A stretch of 64,000 bases of DNA from assembly GCF_035830635.1 (NCBI RefSeq), contig NZ_JAYMFI010000009.1:1-64000 (forward strand). The letters are read 5' to 3'. The notes under the pieces were generated by a model, which was not told where the DNA came from, made no database searches, and worked only from the letters and a program-made list of their open reading frames with translations. This document shows, piece after piece, positions 34,916 through 43,347 of the stretch. This stretch comes from Adlercreutzia shanghongiae. GTDB taxonomy: Bacteria; Actinomycetota; Coriobacteriia; Coriobacteriales; Eggerthellaceae. Position numbers and translations under genes: made by a program. Position 1 is the stretch's first letter. Every line of letters starts with the position of its first letter.

Positions 34916-36085
34916 ATGACTGACGAAGCAACACAGACAGGGGCGCCGTTTCAGGCCATCGCCGTGGTGGGCTTGGGGCTCATCGGGGCATCGCTGGCCG
35001 GCGCGCTCTGCGAGAAGATGCCCGACGCCGTGGTGTTCGGCGTGGATACCGACGATGCCGCCTGCAACGCGGCCCTCGAGCGCGGCTGGGTGTCCGCCGC
35101 CGCCGGCCCCGATCACCCCGCGTTTCGCGAATTCATCGAGGGGCCCTGCGATCTGGTGGTCATCGCCACGCCCGTGGCCGCGGTGGACGACTACCTTGCC
35201 CGCCTGCGCGATTGGGGCTACACGGGAGTCGTGACCGACACCATCTCGACCAAGGGCCACATTCTCGCTGCTGCGGCCGAGATGCTGCCCGCGCCCGAGC
35301 GCTACGTGCCGGGACACCCCATGGCCGGCTCCGAGCAAAGCGGCATAGCCGGCGCCCGTTCCGACTTGTTCGAGGGCGCGAACTGGATCTTGTGTCCCGA
35401 TGAGGCCACGGTGCCCGAAGACTTCCAGCATCTGCACGAGCTTGTCACCGGTCTTGAGGCCCGCGTGGTGTCGCTGCACCGCGAAGAGCACGACCGCGCC
35501 GTGGCCATCGTGAGCCACGTGCCGCACATGGTGGCCTCCTCGCTCATGCAGCTGGCGAGCGCTCACGCTGATGACTCCCGCTCCATCATGCGCCTCGCGG
35601 CGGGCGGCTTCAAGGACACCACCCGCATCGCCGCTGGTTCGCCGAAGCTGTGGTGCGGCATCGCCTTCGATAACGCCGAGGCCCTGCGCGACGGCCTCGA
35701 CGAGATGGCCGGCATCCTGGGCTCGTTCTCCGAGGCGCTCGCCGCCGGCGACCGAGAGACGTTCACGCGTCTGCTCGCCGAGGCCGCCGATGCCCGACGC
35801 GCCCTTCCCGCTGCCTGGGTGCCCTCCACCGAGAAGCTGCTGGAGGTGCGCATCCCCATGGTGAACCGCACCGGCGTGGTCGCCGAGGTCTGCACCATTG
35901 CGTCATCGGTGGGTTGCAATATACAATCCATTGACATCGACCACATCAGCGAGGGCAACGCCGTGCTCTCCCTCATCCTCACCGACGAGGGCGATATCGG
36001 CCAGCTGTCCATCCAGCTGATCACTGCCGGTTTCTCCGTATCGTTCAGTCCGCTCATGCCGAAGGAGTACGCTCATGTCGAATAG
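34916..36085 (+). CDS. tyrA: prephenate dehydrogenase with C-terminal ACT domain
   Basis: This 389-residue enzyme oxidises prephenate to 4-hydroxyphenylpyruvate in tyrosine synthesis. It has an NAD-binding motif GLGLIGASLAG near residue 20, the conserved GHPMAGSEQSG (about 138-148) and a C-terminal ACT domain (about 310-385: RIPMVNRTGVVAEV), which usually gives feedback control by tyrosine. It begins a run with aroA and cmk; its last 11 bases overlap the aroA start. Confidence 0.93.
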   Translation: MTDEATQTGAPFQAIAVVGLGLIGASLAGALCEKMPDAVVFGVDTDDAACNAALERGWVSAAAGPDHPAFREFIEGPCDLVVIATPVAAVDDYLARLRDWGYTGVVTDTISTKGHILAAAAEMLPAPERYVPGHPMAGSEQSGIAGARSDLFEGANWILCPDEATVPEDFQHLHELVTGLEARVVSLHREEHDRAVAIVSHVPHMVASSLMQLASAHADDSRSIMRLAAGGFKDTTRIAAGSPKLWCGIAFDNAEALRDGLDEMAGILGSFSEALAAGDRETFTRLLAEAADARRALPAAWVPSTEKLLEVRIPMVNRTGVVAEVCTIASSVGCNIQSIDIDHISEGNAVLSLILTDEGDIGQLSIQLITAGFSVSFSPLMPKEYAHVE

Positions 36086-37412
36086 CGAAGCCACGGAACC
36101 CATCTCCGTCATCGAGCCGCTCGGAGGCCCGCTTCAGGGCGATATCGAAGTGCCGGGCGATAAGTCCATCTCGCACCGCGCGGTGCTGTTCGCCGCCATG
36201 GCCGAGGGCACCTCACAGCTTACCGGCGTGCTGGATTCCGAAGACGTGCGCGCCTCCATCCGCGCGGTGGAGGCCTTGGGCGCCCAGGTGAGCTTGAAGG
36301 CCCAGCCCGACGGCTCGCTTGCCGGCACCGTTACCGGCTGGGGTGCCGAGGGCCCGAGCCAGCCCGATGCCCCCATCGACTGCGGCAACTCCGGCACCAC
36401 GGCGCGCCTGCTCATGGGGGTTGTGGCCCCCTGGGATATCAAGGTCACCATTACCGGAGACGAGTCGCTGCGGAAACGCCCCATGCGCCGCATCGTGGCG
36501 CCCCTGGCGAAGATGGGCGTCGATTTTTTGCCCGAGACGCCCGAGACGCTGCCCATCACCGTGTGCGGCAACCGCTCCCTGCGCGCCATCGACTACGACT
36601 CTCCCATGGCCTCGGCCCAGCTGAAGACCGCCGTGCTTTTGGCGGGCGTCTTCGCCGAGGGCACCACTACCCTCAACGAGCCGGCGCCCTCGCGCAATCA
36701 CACCGAGCTCATGCTGCCGGAGTTCAACGTGCCCACCACGGCCGGCACTCGCGTGGCCACCGTCACCGGCCCCGCCGAGATGCTCGCCTCCGACGTCGTC
36801 GTGCCGGGCGACCCCTCCTCGGCCGCGTTCGTGGCTGCCGCCGCACTGCTCAAGCCCGGCAGCTCCGTGGCCATTCGGAACGTGTCGCTGAACCCGGCCC
36901 GCATCGGGTTCGTGCGCACGCTGGAGCGCATGGGCGCCGACATCCGCGAGTCCTACGGCGGACACGAGGGCAAAGAGCCCCGCGGCACCATCGCGGTGAA
37001 CTTCACGCCGACTCTTCGCGGCTGCGAGATTCCCTCCCAGCACATCGCCTCGGTCATCGACGAGATTCCCGTGCTCGCGCTCGTGGCGGCCCACGCCCGG
37101 GGCATCACGGTGTTCCACGAGGTCGGGGAGCTGCGCGTGAAGGAGTCCGACCGCCTGCAGGCCATCATCGACGGTCTCGGGCTCATCGGCGTGGACGCCT
37201 GGGTAGAGGGCGACGATTTGTTCGTCGAGGGCGATCCCGCGCTGCAGGTTCCCGCGGGGCTGACCTTCGAATCCCACGGCGACCACCGCCTGGCTATGAC
37301 CTGGGCGCTTGTGGGTGCCTGCGGGCACGTGCCCGTATCGGTGACCCGCTTCGGCTCCGTGGCCGTAAGCTACCCCGATTTTCTCACCGACTTGAAGGGA
37401 CTGGTGAAATAG
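36075..37412 (+). CDS. aroA: 3-phosphoshikimate 1-carboxyvinyltransferase (EPSP synthase)
   Basis: This 445-residue enzyme joins phosphoenolpyruvate to shikimate-3-phosphate in the chorismate pathway. It has GDKSISHRAVL (about 26-36), the DCGNSGTTARLL signature (about 99-110), and the C-terminal KESDRLQAI with GDHRLAM. Its start overlaps tyrA and its TAG stop shares a base with the GTG of cmk. Confidence 0.96.
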   Translation: MSNSEATEPISVIEPLGGPLQGDIEVPGDKSISHRAVLFAAMAEGTSQLTGVLDSEDVRASIRAVEALGAQVSLKAQPDGSLAGTVTGWGAEGPSQPDAPIDCGNSGTTARLLMGVVAPWDIKVTITGDESLRKRPMRRIVAPLAKMGVDFLPETPETLPITVCGNRSLRAIDYDSPMASAQLKTAVLLAGVFAEGTTTLNEPAPSRNHTELMLPEFNVPTTAGTRVATVTGPAEMLASDVVVPGDPSSAAFVAAAALLKPGSSVAIRNVSLNPARIGFVRTLERMGADIRESYGGHEGKEPRGTIAVNFTPTLRGCEIPSQHIASVIDEIPVLALVAAHARGITVFHEVGELRVKESDRLQAIIDGLGLIGVDAWVEGDDLFVEGDPALQVPAGLTFESHGDHRLAMTWALVGACGHVPVSVTRFGSVAVSYPDFLTDLKGLVK

Positions 37413-38086
37413 TGATCGTCGCCATCGACGGGCCCTCCGGGGCCGGCAAGTCCACCGTGGCCAAGGCCGTGGCCAAAGAGCTCGGTTTCTCCTGCCTGGA
37501 TACCGGCGCCATGTATCGCGCCATCGCCTGGCGCGCGCTGCAAGACGGTGTGGCGCTCGACGATGACGAGGCGCTCGGCCAGGTGTCCCGCCGCTACGAC
37601 ATCTCCTTCGGCCATGTGGAAGGCGACCCGGTGCCCCGCCGCGTGTTCATCGGCGATGTGGAAGTGACCGACGCCATCCGCACCGCCGAGATCGATCGCG
37701 CCGTGAGCCCGGTGTCGGCTGCGCCCTCGGTGCGTGCCGCCCTGCTCGATCAGCAGCGGCGAATCGGAGGCGCCGGCAACTACGTGGTGGAGGGCCGCGA
37801 CATCGGCACGGTGGTGTTCCCCGATGCCGCTGTGAAGGTGTTCCTCACGGCATCGGACGAGGAGCGTGCCCATCGCCGCGTGCGCCAGAACGTGGACCGC
37901 GGCATCGGGTCCATCGACTACGAGGAGGTGCTCGCCGATCTGCGCCGTCGCGATGCGGCCGACTCCTCCCGCGCCACCGCGCCTTTGCGTGCCGCCGAGG
38001 ACGCCGTGCGCATCGATTCCACGAGCCACTACATCGAAGAAGTCATCGACCAGATCTGCGAGTTGGCCCGCGAGAAGATGCAGTAG
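37412..38086 (+). CDS. cmk: cytidylate kinase
   Basis: This 224-residue kinase phosphorylates CMP and dCMP. It has the P-loop GPSGAGKSTVAK (about residues 7-18), LDTGAMYRA, and EGRDIGTVVFP with the substrate-binding arginine. The start is GTG at 37412, overlapping the aroA stop (TAGTG); the frame is open further upstream but lies within aroA. The aroA-cmk pairing is common in bacteria. Confidence 0.94.
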   Translation: MIVAIDGPSGAGKSTVAKAVAKELGFSCLDTGAMYRAIAWRALQDGVALDDDEALGQVSRRYDISFGHVEGDPVPRRVFIGDVEVTDAIRTAEIDRAVSPVSAAPSVRAALLDQQRRIGGAGNYVVEGRDIGTVVFPDAAVKVFLTASDEERAHRRVRQNVDRGIGSIDYEEVLADLRRRDAADSSRATAPLRAAEDAVRIDSTSHYIEEVIDQICELAREKMQ

Positions 38087-38095
38087 CGACTCGAT

Positions 38096-38130
38096 TGTCA
38101 TCCTGAGCGAGCGAAGCGAGTCGAAGGATC
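38096..38130 (+). repeat. short dyad of the TCATCCTGAGCGA type
   Basis: TTGTCATCCTGAGCGAGCGA followed by AGCGAGTCGAAGGATC forms a short self-complementary element (ATCCT...AGGAT). This sequence type occurs in many unrelated bacterial genomes. It sits directly upstream of repeat copy A. Confidence 0.55.
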
Positions 38131-38185
38131 TTCGAGGAAGGGCCGCTCTCTGTTCAATCGAGGCAGAGCGAAGCGGAAGCGGCGG

Positions 38186-38285
38186 GTGCCTTGACCGAGC
38201 GAGTTCCGCAGCGACTGAAACAGGACTCAACGTCCTGTTTCACAAAGCGAGGACTGTCTGAGCGAATCAAGGTATCCGGCGGTTC
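38186..38285 (+). repeat. structured interspersed repeat, copy A
   Basis: The outer stem CCTTGA pairs with TCAAGG (extended by wobble pairs). The conserved loops are GAGCGAGTTCCGCAGCGAC and AAAGCGAGGACTGTCTGAGC. The central hairpin TGAAACAGGAC (38216-38226) pairs perfectly with GTCCTGTTTCA (38232-38242). It lies between cmk and the plsC-type gene, and similarity with copy B at 44092 extends over about 130 bases. Confidence 0.85.
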
Positions 38286-38331
38286 CGTCCCGAGGAGCCG
38301 CGGCCGAAGATAAGCAAGGAAAGGGAGACCC

Positions 38332-39234
38332 ATGAGCCTCTTTCTGAAATACTCCGACATGTGGGACATGGACCTGGGCGGCCGCGACCGCTCCCATGAG
38401 ATTCCCCATTGGTTCGGCAACCTGGCGTGGATCGTCATCGGCGGCCTGTGCAAGCTGCTGTTTCGCTATCGCGTGGATAACCGCGATCGCCTACGCGCCT
38501 TCAAGGGGGCCGAGGGCGCCATCGTCATCTGCAATCACACATCGTTTTTCGACGTGGTATTCATGTACCTGGCGGCGCGCCCCTCGCAGTGGGTGCGCCT
38601 CATGGGTCGCGACTCGCTGTTCGACAACGCCGGCGGTCTGCTCGGCCAGGCCCTCTCGCGGGCCGGCGCCTTCCCGGTGAAGCGCGACACGGCTGATATG
38701 ACCTCTATCAAGCGCGCCGTGCGCATGCTGAAAAACGACGAGCTCGTGGGCATTCTGCCCGAGGGCACGCGCCGTGGCAAGTCGAACCGCACGCCGGAGA
38801 TTCACGCGGGGGTGGCTATGATCGCGAAGATGGCCCACGTGCCTATCCTCCCCATGACCGTGCGCGGCGTGGAGAAGATCAAGAACAAGGGCGAGCGCGT
38901 GCATTTTCCAAAGGTGACGGTGGATTACGGCGACCCCATCCTTGTGACCGACTTCAATTTCCTGCCTAAAGAAGAGCGTCTGGAGGGTTGCACCTGGTAC
39001 GCCCTGCGCGAGTGCTTCGCGCTGTTCTATCAGAAGCCGGTCGAAGAGGTGGACATGGTGGCGCTGTTCCCCGACGCCAAGGACTACGCCGCCGTCTTCG
39101 CCGAGCACCCTATTCCGCATCACACGAGCGAGGAGCTGGCCGAGGCCGCTCGCGCGAAAGCTGCCGCCAAGGTCGAGAAGGCTGCGAAGAGCGCAACGGA
39201 AGCCAGAGAAGATGGTAAAGAAGACGGTAAATAA
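38332..39234 (+). CDS. plsC: 1-acyl-sn-glycerol-3-phosphate acyltransferase (PlsC type)
   Basis: This 300-residue membrane-associated acyltransferase makes phosphatidic acid. It has the catalytic motif NHTSFFD (residues 68-74) and substrate motif PEGTRR (about 143-148). A hydrophobic segment lies near 30-45 and an Ala/Lys-rich tail after 265. AAAGGGAG precedes the ATG at 38332. Both plsY and gpsA, upstream steps of phosphatidic acid synthesis, are in the same gene run. Confidence 0.9.
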   Translation: MSLFLKYSDMWDMDLGGRDRSHEIPHWFGNLAWIVIGGLCKLLFRYRVDNRDRLRAFKGAEGAIVICNHTSFFDVVFMYLAARPSQWVRLMGRDSLFDNAGGLLGQALSRAGAFPVKRDTADMTSIKRAVRMLKNDELVGILPEGTRRGKSNRTPEIHAGVAMIAKMAHVPILPMTVRGVEKIKNKGERVHFPKVTVDYGDPILVTDFNFLPKEERLEGCTWYALRECFALFYQKPVEEVDMVALFPDAKDYAAVFAEHPIPHHTSEELAEAARAKAAAKVEKAAKSATEAREDGKEDGK

Positions 39235-39244
39235 GTCCGCGAAG

Positions 39245-39402
39245 CAGTTTTGTGGCTTGAAAACGACGATTCTTTGACCTGCCACCCCCGTGATAAGGAT
39301 ATTGTCTGGCTCTGGCTTAGCGTTTTCCCAGGTCGCGTATTACAGCGTGAGCGAAAATGCAGTTGCGAGGTCAGAGAATCGTGTTTTTCAAGCCAGTTTT
39401 TG
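39245..39402. repeat. intergenic imperfect inverted repeat before ispH
   Basis: TGGCTTGAAAACGACGATTC and the next eight bases (about 39252-39279) match the reverse complement of about 39370-39397 at 25 of 28 positions, about 90 bases apart. The 242-base gap is more AT-rich than its neighbours and has no gene. Confidence 0.7.
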
Positions 39403-39476
39403 CTTTTGAATTTGATTTTGGAAAGTCGTACAGGTGAGTTTGGCGAACTTGCCCGGTGTAAGTTTGGAGGTCGGCC

Positions 39477-40331
39477 ATGGAAGTGATTCGCGCGAAGAGG
39501 GCTGGGGCCTGCTATGGCGTGCAGCGTGCGCTGGATATGGCCGACGAGGTCATTGCCGGCGGAAGCCGCGCCTTCACGCTGGGGCCGCTCATCCACAACC
39601 CGCAGGTCGTGGCCGATTTGGCCGAGCGGGGGGCGGCGGCCGTGAAGGACGTGGAGGCCATTGCGTGGAACGGCGAGGGCGAGGCTCCCTCGGTGGTTAT
39701 TCGCAGCCACGGGGTGACGCCCGAGGTGCTCTCCGATGTGGAAGAGCGCGGCTTTGCCGTGGTGGATGCCACGTGCCCGCATGTGTCTCGCGCCCAGCAT
39801 GCCGCCGCCGAGCTGGCAGCCGAGGGCTGCCGCGTGCTCGTGGTGGGGGAGGAGGGCCACCCCGAGGTGGAGGGCCTCACCGCCTGGGCGCGCCAGGCCG
39901 GCGGCAAGGTGGATGTGGTAGCCGATCCCGCCGACATCCCCGAGGGGCTCTACGACCCCATCGGCGTCGTCGCCCAAACCACCCAGCGCCGCGAGAACCT
40001 GCAGGCCGTCGTGGCCGCTCTGCGCGAGGCGGGGCTCGATCCACTTGTGCGCGACACCATCTGCTCGGCCACGCGCCAGCGTCAGGAGGCCGCCGCGGAA
40101 CTGGCCGCCAATGTGGGCGCCATGGTGGTCATCGGCGGGCGTAACTCCTCGAACACCACGCGTTTGGCCGAGGTGTGCGCGCTCACCTGCCCGCGCACCT
40201 TCCATATTGAATCGGCCGACGAGCTGGACCCTGCCGCCTTCAAGGGGTGCGCCCGCGTGGGCGTGACGGCGGGCGCGAGCACCCCCGAGAACCAAATCGC
40301 CGCCGTGGAGGCGTTCCTGAAGACGCTTTAG
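39477..40331 (+). CDS. ispH: 4-hydroxy-3-methylbut-2-enyl diphosphate reductase
   Basis: This 284-residue iron-sulfur enzyme makes IPP and DMAPP in the last step of the MEP isoprenoid pathway. The three cluster cysteines are in GACYGVQRA (Cys12), DATCPHVSRAQ (about 98) and RDTICSATRQRQ (about 194). Glutamate and serine substrate residues (SSNTTRL) are present. TTGGAGG precedes the ATG at 39477. Confidence 0.95.
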   Translation: MEVIRAKRAGACYGVQRALDMADEVIAGGSRAFTLGPLIHNPQVVADLAERGAAAVKDVEAIAWNGEGEAPSVVIRSHGVTPEVLSDVEERGFAVVDATCPHVSRAQHAAAELAAEGCRVLVVGEEGHPEVEGLTAWARQAGGKVDVVADPADIPEGLYDPIGVVAQTTQRRENLQAVVAALREAGLDPLVRDTICSATRQRQEAAAELAANVGAMVVIGGRNSSNTTRLAEVCALTCPRTFHIESADELDPAAFKGCARVGVTAGASTPENQIAAVEAFLKTL

Positions 40332-40365
40332 GGGGCTGCGGCAAGAGGTCTCCACGTCCGGTGGT

Positions 40366-40371
40366 TATAAT
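40366..40371 (+). promoter_or_regulatory. -10 element placed for a leaderless DUF512 transcript
   Basis: TATAAT ends six bases before the ATG at 40378, and no ribosome-binding site is present. Transcription would begin at or next to the ATG. No good -35 box is visible at the usual distance. Confidence 0.5.
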
Positions 40372-40377
40372 GGCGCT

Positions 40378-42012
40378 ATGGCAACCTATCCAGGAAAAGA
40401 TATCGAACGCGAGGCGAACGGCATCGCCTGTCCTCTGACGCCCGCCGACGCTACGGCTGCGGCTTGGGATGGGCCAGCGGCGCGCATTGTGGCGGTGGAG
40501 CCCGAGACGCCGGCCGATGATGCCGGGTTTGAAGCCGGCTGCTACCTCACCAGCGTGGACGGGCGGCCCCTGCGCGACATCATCGACTGGCGCTGGCTCG
40601 CCTCCGACGACGTTATCTCCGTGGGCTACATCGACCTGGACGGAGAGGTCGGGGAGGTGGAGCTGGAGCGCGAGCCGGGGGAGGACTGGGGCTTCGCGTT
40701 CGACGGCGTGCTGTTCGATCCGGTGAAGCTCTGCCGCAACGCCTGCGTGTTCTGCTTCATGCGCCAGCTGCCCGGCGACGTGCGCCCCTCGCTTGTGCTG
40801 CGCGACGACGACTTCCGCCTGAGCTTTCTGTCCGGCACCTTCGTCACGCTCACGAACCTTACGCCCGAAGACGAGGCCCGTATCGTCGAGCAGCACATCA
40901 GCCCATTGCGCGTGAGCCTGCACGCGAGCAACCCCGAGCTGCGCCGCCGCATGATCGGCCGCCACGCCGATCACGGCCTGGCGGCCCTCGGCCGCCTGCT
41001 CGATGCCGGCATCGAGGCCCACGCCCAAATCGTGCTCATGCCCGGCGTGAACGACGGCGACGCCCTGCGCGAGACCCTGGAGTGGGCATGGAAGCGCCCC
41101 GGCTTGGGCGGCGTCGGCATCGTGCCTCTGGGTTTCACCAAGCACCAAACCGCCCTGCAGGAGAGCTTCACCACGCCGGAGGCGGCCAAGAGCGTCATCG
41201 AGGTCATCCGCCCCTTCCAGGAACGCGCCCGCGCCGAGCGTGGTACCCCGTGGGTCTTCGCCGCCGACGAGTTCTACGTGAACGCCTACGGCGCGGACAC
41301 CCCCGCCCACATTCCGCCGGCGAGCGATTACGGCGACTACGACATGTTCGAAGACGGCATCGGCATCGTTCGCTCCTACGTGGACGAGTTCGGCGAGGCC
41401 GTTGCCTCGGGTCTCGCCGCCCGAACCGCCGACGCCCTCGCGCAGCACAATCTCGTCGCCCGCTACGTCGTCGGCGAAGCCATGCAGCCCTTCCTCGACG
41501 CCATGATTGCGAGCAGCCCCCTGGTCGGCCGTCTCGTTCCCCTCACCGTGAGGAACAGCTACTTCGGCGGCAACGTAAACGTCACTGGCCTTCTCTGCGC
41601 CTGCGATATCGTCCCCGCAATTGCAGGCGTTGAAGCAAAGGAAGTGCAGGGCGAAGATGCAGGGTGCCTCGACCGAGTGAGTTCCGCAGCGACTGAAACG
41701 GCAGATGACGTGCTTACGCGAGGGCGGGGCGGGGGCTCGCGCGCAGGTTGCGCAGCGAACGAAACAGTCCAGTGGACTGTTTCGCCGAGCGAGCCATTGC
41801 TTGAGCACGTGCCCCCGCCCCGCCCTCGCGACGCGGGGAGCCGCCAACTTTTCCTCCTCCCCAAAGTCATCTTCAATGATGACGGCGTAACGCTTGATGA
41901 CATGACCGTGCAGGATATCGAAAAGGCGGCGGATGTGCCCGTTCACGTGGTATCCTGTAATCCCCTAGATTACCTGCCCGAAATTATCGAGCTTGCGAAA
42001 GATTCGTTCTAG
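40378..42012 (+). CDS. DUF512 radical-SAM protein with PDZ-like domain, carrying a repeat-derived insertion
   Basis: The 544 residues comprise a PDZ-like N-terminus (about 35-90), a radical-SAM-type cysteine cluster in LCRNACVFCFMRQLP (about 120-134), a TIM-barrel region and a C-terminal DUF512 domain. The family function is unknown. After about residue 417 the expected sequence (VNVTGLLCACDIVPAIAG) should run directly into LFLLPKVIFNDDGVTLDDM, but about 70 Arg/Gly/Pro-rich residues (about 418-487) intervene. They are encoded by repeat copies D1 and D2 and make the protein longer than I would expect for the family. The downstream der gene starts 19 bases after the stop. Confidence 0.85.
   Translation: MATYPGKDIEREANGIACPLTPADATAAAWDGPAARIVAVEPETPADDAGFEAGCYLTSVDGRPLRDIIDWRWLASDDVISVGYIDLDGEVGEVELEREPGEDWGFAFDGVLFDPVKLCRNACVFCFMRQLPGDVRPSLVLRDDDFRLSFLSGTFVTLTNLTPEDEARIVEQHISPLRVSLHASNPELRRRMIGRHADHGLAALGRLLDAGIEAHAQIVLMPGVNDGDALRETLEWAWKRPGLGGVGIVPLGFTKHQTALQESFTTPEAAKSVIEVIRPFQERARAERGTPWVFAADEFYVNAYGADTPAHIPPASDYGDYDMFEDGIGIVRSYVDEFGEAVASGLAARTADALAQHNLVARYVVGEAMQPFLDAMIASSPLVGRLVPLTVRNSYFGGNVNVTGLLCACDIVPAIAGVEAKEVQGEDAGCLDRVSSAATETADDVLTRGRGGGSRAGCAANETVQWTVSPSEPLLEHVPPPRPRDAGSRQLFLLPKVIFNDDGVTLDDMTVQDIEKAADVPVHVVSCNPLDYLPEIIELAKDSF
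41664..41700 (+). repeat. structured repeat, half copy D1 within the DUF512 gene
   Basis: The segment reads GGGTGCCTCGACCGAGTGAG then TTCCGCAGCGACTGAAAC. It matches the left half of copy A with two changes, then stops where the central hairpin would begin to return. It is read in frame within the coding sequence. Confidence 0.8.
41718..41838 (+). repeat. structured repeat, full copy D2 within the DUF512 gene
   Basis: An outer stem of 20 perfect pairs (starting CGCGAGGGCGGGGCGGGGGC) closes at about 41812-41831. The conserved loops are GGTTGCGCAGCGAAC and GCCGAGCGAGCCATTGCTTG. The central hairpin GAAACAGTCC-AGT-GGACTGTTTC occupies 41761-41783. It is nearly identical in its loops to copy E at 55427, and is translated in frame. 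Confidence 0.88.
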
Positions 42013-42030
42013 AAACGCGAGGAACACACC

Positions 42031-43344
42031 ATGGCCCAACCCATCGTCGCCATCGTGGGCCGCCCCAACGTGGGCAAGTCCACCTTGGTCAACCGCATCG
42101 CGCAGACCGGCGATGCCATCGTCCACGAGATGCGCGGCGTCACCCGCGACCGCAGCTACCACAAGGCCGACTGGAACGGCGTGGAGTTCATGCTCATCGA
42201 CACCGGCGGCATCGAGATGGGCGGCGACGACGCCTTCCAGGGCTCCATCCGCTCCCAGGCCTTCGAAGGCGCCCGGGAGGCGGACGTCATCATCTTCCTC
42301 GTGGATGGCAAGACCGGCATCAACACCGACGACGAGGAGGTGGCCCGCATTCTGCAGAAGGCGGGCAAGCCGGTATTCCTTGCCGTGAACAAGATGGACA
42401 ATCCCGCCCGCATGGACGAGGTGTGGGAGTTCTACGCGCTGGGCCTGGGCGACCCGTGGCCGGTGAGCGCCCAGCACGGCAACGGCACGGGCGACTTGCT
42501 CGACGAGGTGGTAAACGAGCTGCGCAAGGTGGAATGCGAGCCCGAGGAGGAGGTCGAGGCCATCAACGTGGCCATCATCGGCCGCCCGAACGCGGGGAAA
42601 AGCTCGCTTACCAACAAGCTCACCAACAACGACCGCTCCATCGTGAGCGACGTGGCCGGTACTACCCGCGACGCCATCGACACGCTCGTGGAGCACGAGG
42701 GCCAGATGTACCGCATCGTGGACACGGCGGGCCTGCGCCGCAAAAGCCAGATCGACGAGGACGTGGAGTACTACGGCTTCGTGCGGGCCATGCGTGCCAT
42801 CGACCGAGCCGATGTGGCTCTGCTCGTCATCGACGGCACCCTGGGCCTTACCAACGAGGACCAGCGCGTGGCGGGATACGCCGCCGAGCGTGGGTGTGCC
42901 ATGGTAATCGTGCTGAACAAGTGGGACATCGTGGAGGGCCCCGAGGCCAAGGAGAAGATCCGCGAGCGCATCGAGGACCGCATGACGTTCGTGGGCTACG
43001 CGCCGGTGGTGGCCATCTCGGCGCTCACCGGCAAGCGCGTCGACCGCATCTGGGGCGCCATCGACGAGGCGTACGAGAACTACAGCCGCACCATTCCCAC
43101 CAACCAGCTGAACACGTGGCTCGCCGGCATTCGCGAGACGGGACACACCGTGTCGAAGGGCAAGGCCATCCTGCGCATGAAGTACCTCACGCAAACGGGT
43201 ACCTGCCCGCCGCACTTCACCTTCTTCGTGAACCGTCCGGATGTGGTGGACGACAACTACGAGCGCTATCTGGAAAACCGCATGCGCCAGAACTTCCCGC
43301 TCACGGGAACCCCCATCCGCCTCAAGTTCAAGAAGAAGGACTAG
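42031..43344 (+). CDS. der: ribosome-assembly GTPase Der (EngA)
   Basis: This 437-residue protein has two tandem GTPase domains, with P-loops GRPNVGKST (about 10-18) and GRPNAGKSS (about 184-192), DTGG/DTAG switch II motifs, NKMD and NKWD specificity motifs, and a C-terminal KH-like domain. Der acts in 50S ribosomal subunit maturation. Its TAG stop is followed four bases later by plsY. Confidence 0.96.
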   Translation: MAQPIVAIVGRPNVGKSTLVNRIAQTGDAIVHEMRGVTRDRSYHKADWNGVEFMLIDTGGIEMGGDDAFQGSIRSQAFEGAREADVIIFLVDGKTGINTDDEEVARILQKAGKPVFLAVNKMDNPARMDEVWEFYALGLGDPWPVSAQHGNGTGDLLDEVVNELRKVECEPEEEVEAINVAIIGRPNAGKSSLTNKLTNNDRSIVSDVAGTTRDAIDTLVEHEGQMYRIVDTAGLRRKSQIDEDVEYYGFVRAMRAIDRADVALLVIDGTLGLTNEDQRVAGYAAERGCAMVIVLNKWDIVEGPEAKEKIRERIEDRMTFVGYAPVVAISALTGKRVDRIWGAIDEAYENYSRTIPTNQLNTWLAGIRETGHTVSKGKAILRMKYLTQTGTCPPHFTFFVNRPDVVDDNYERYLENRMRQNFPLTGTPIRLKFKKKD

Positions 43345-43347
43345 CCC

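Noticed and set aside
38096..38130. Novel element of its own
   Set aside because: This TCATCCTGAGCGA-type dyad is widespread in unrelated bacterial genomes, so it is not specific to this region.
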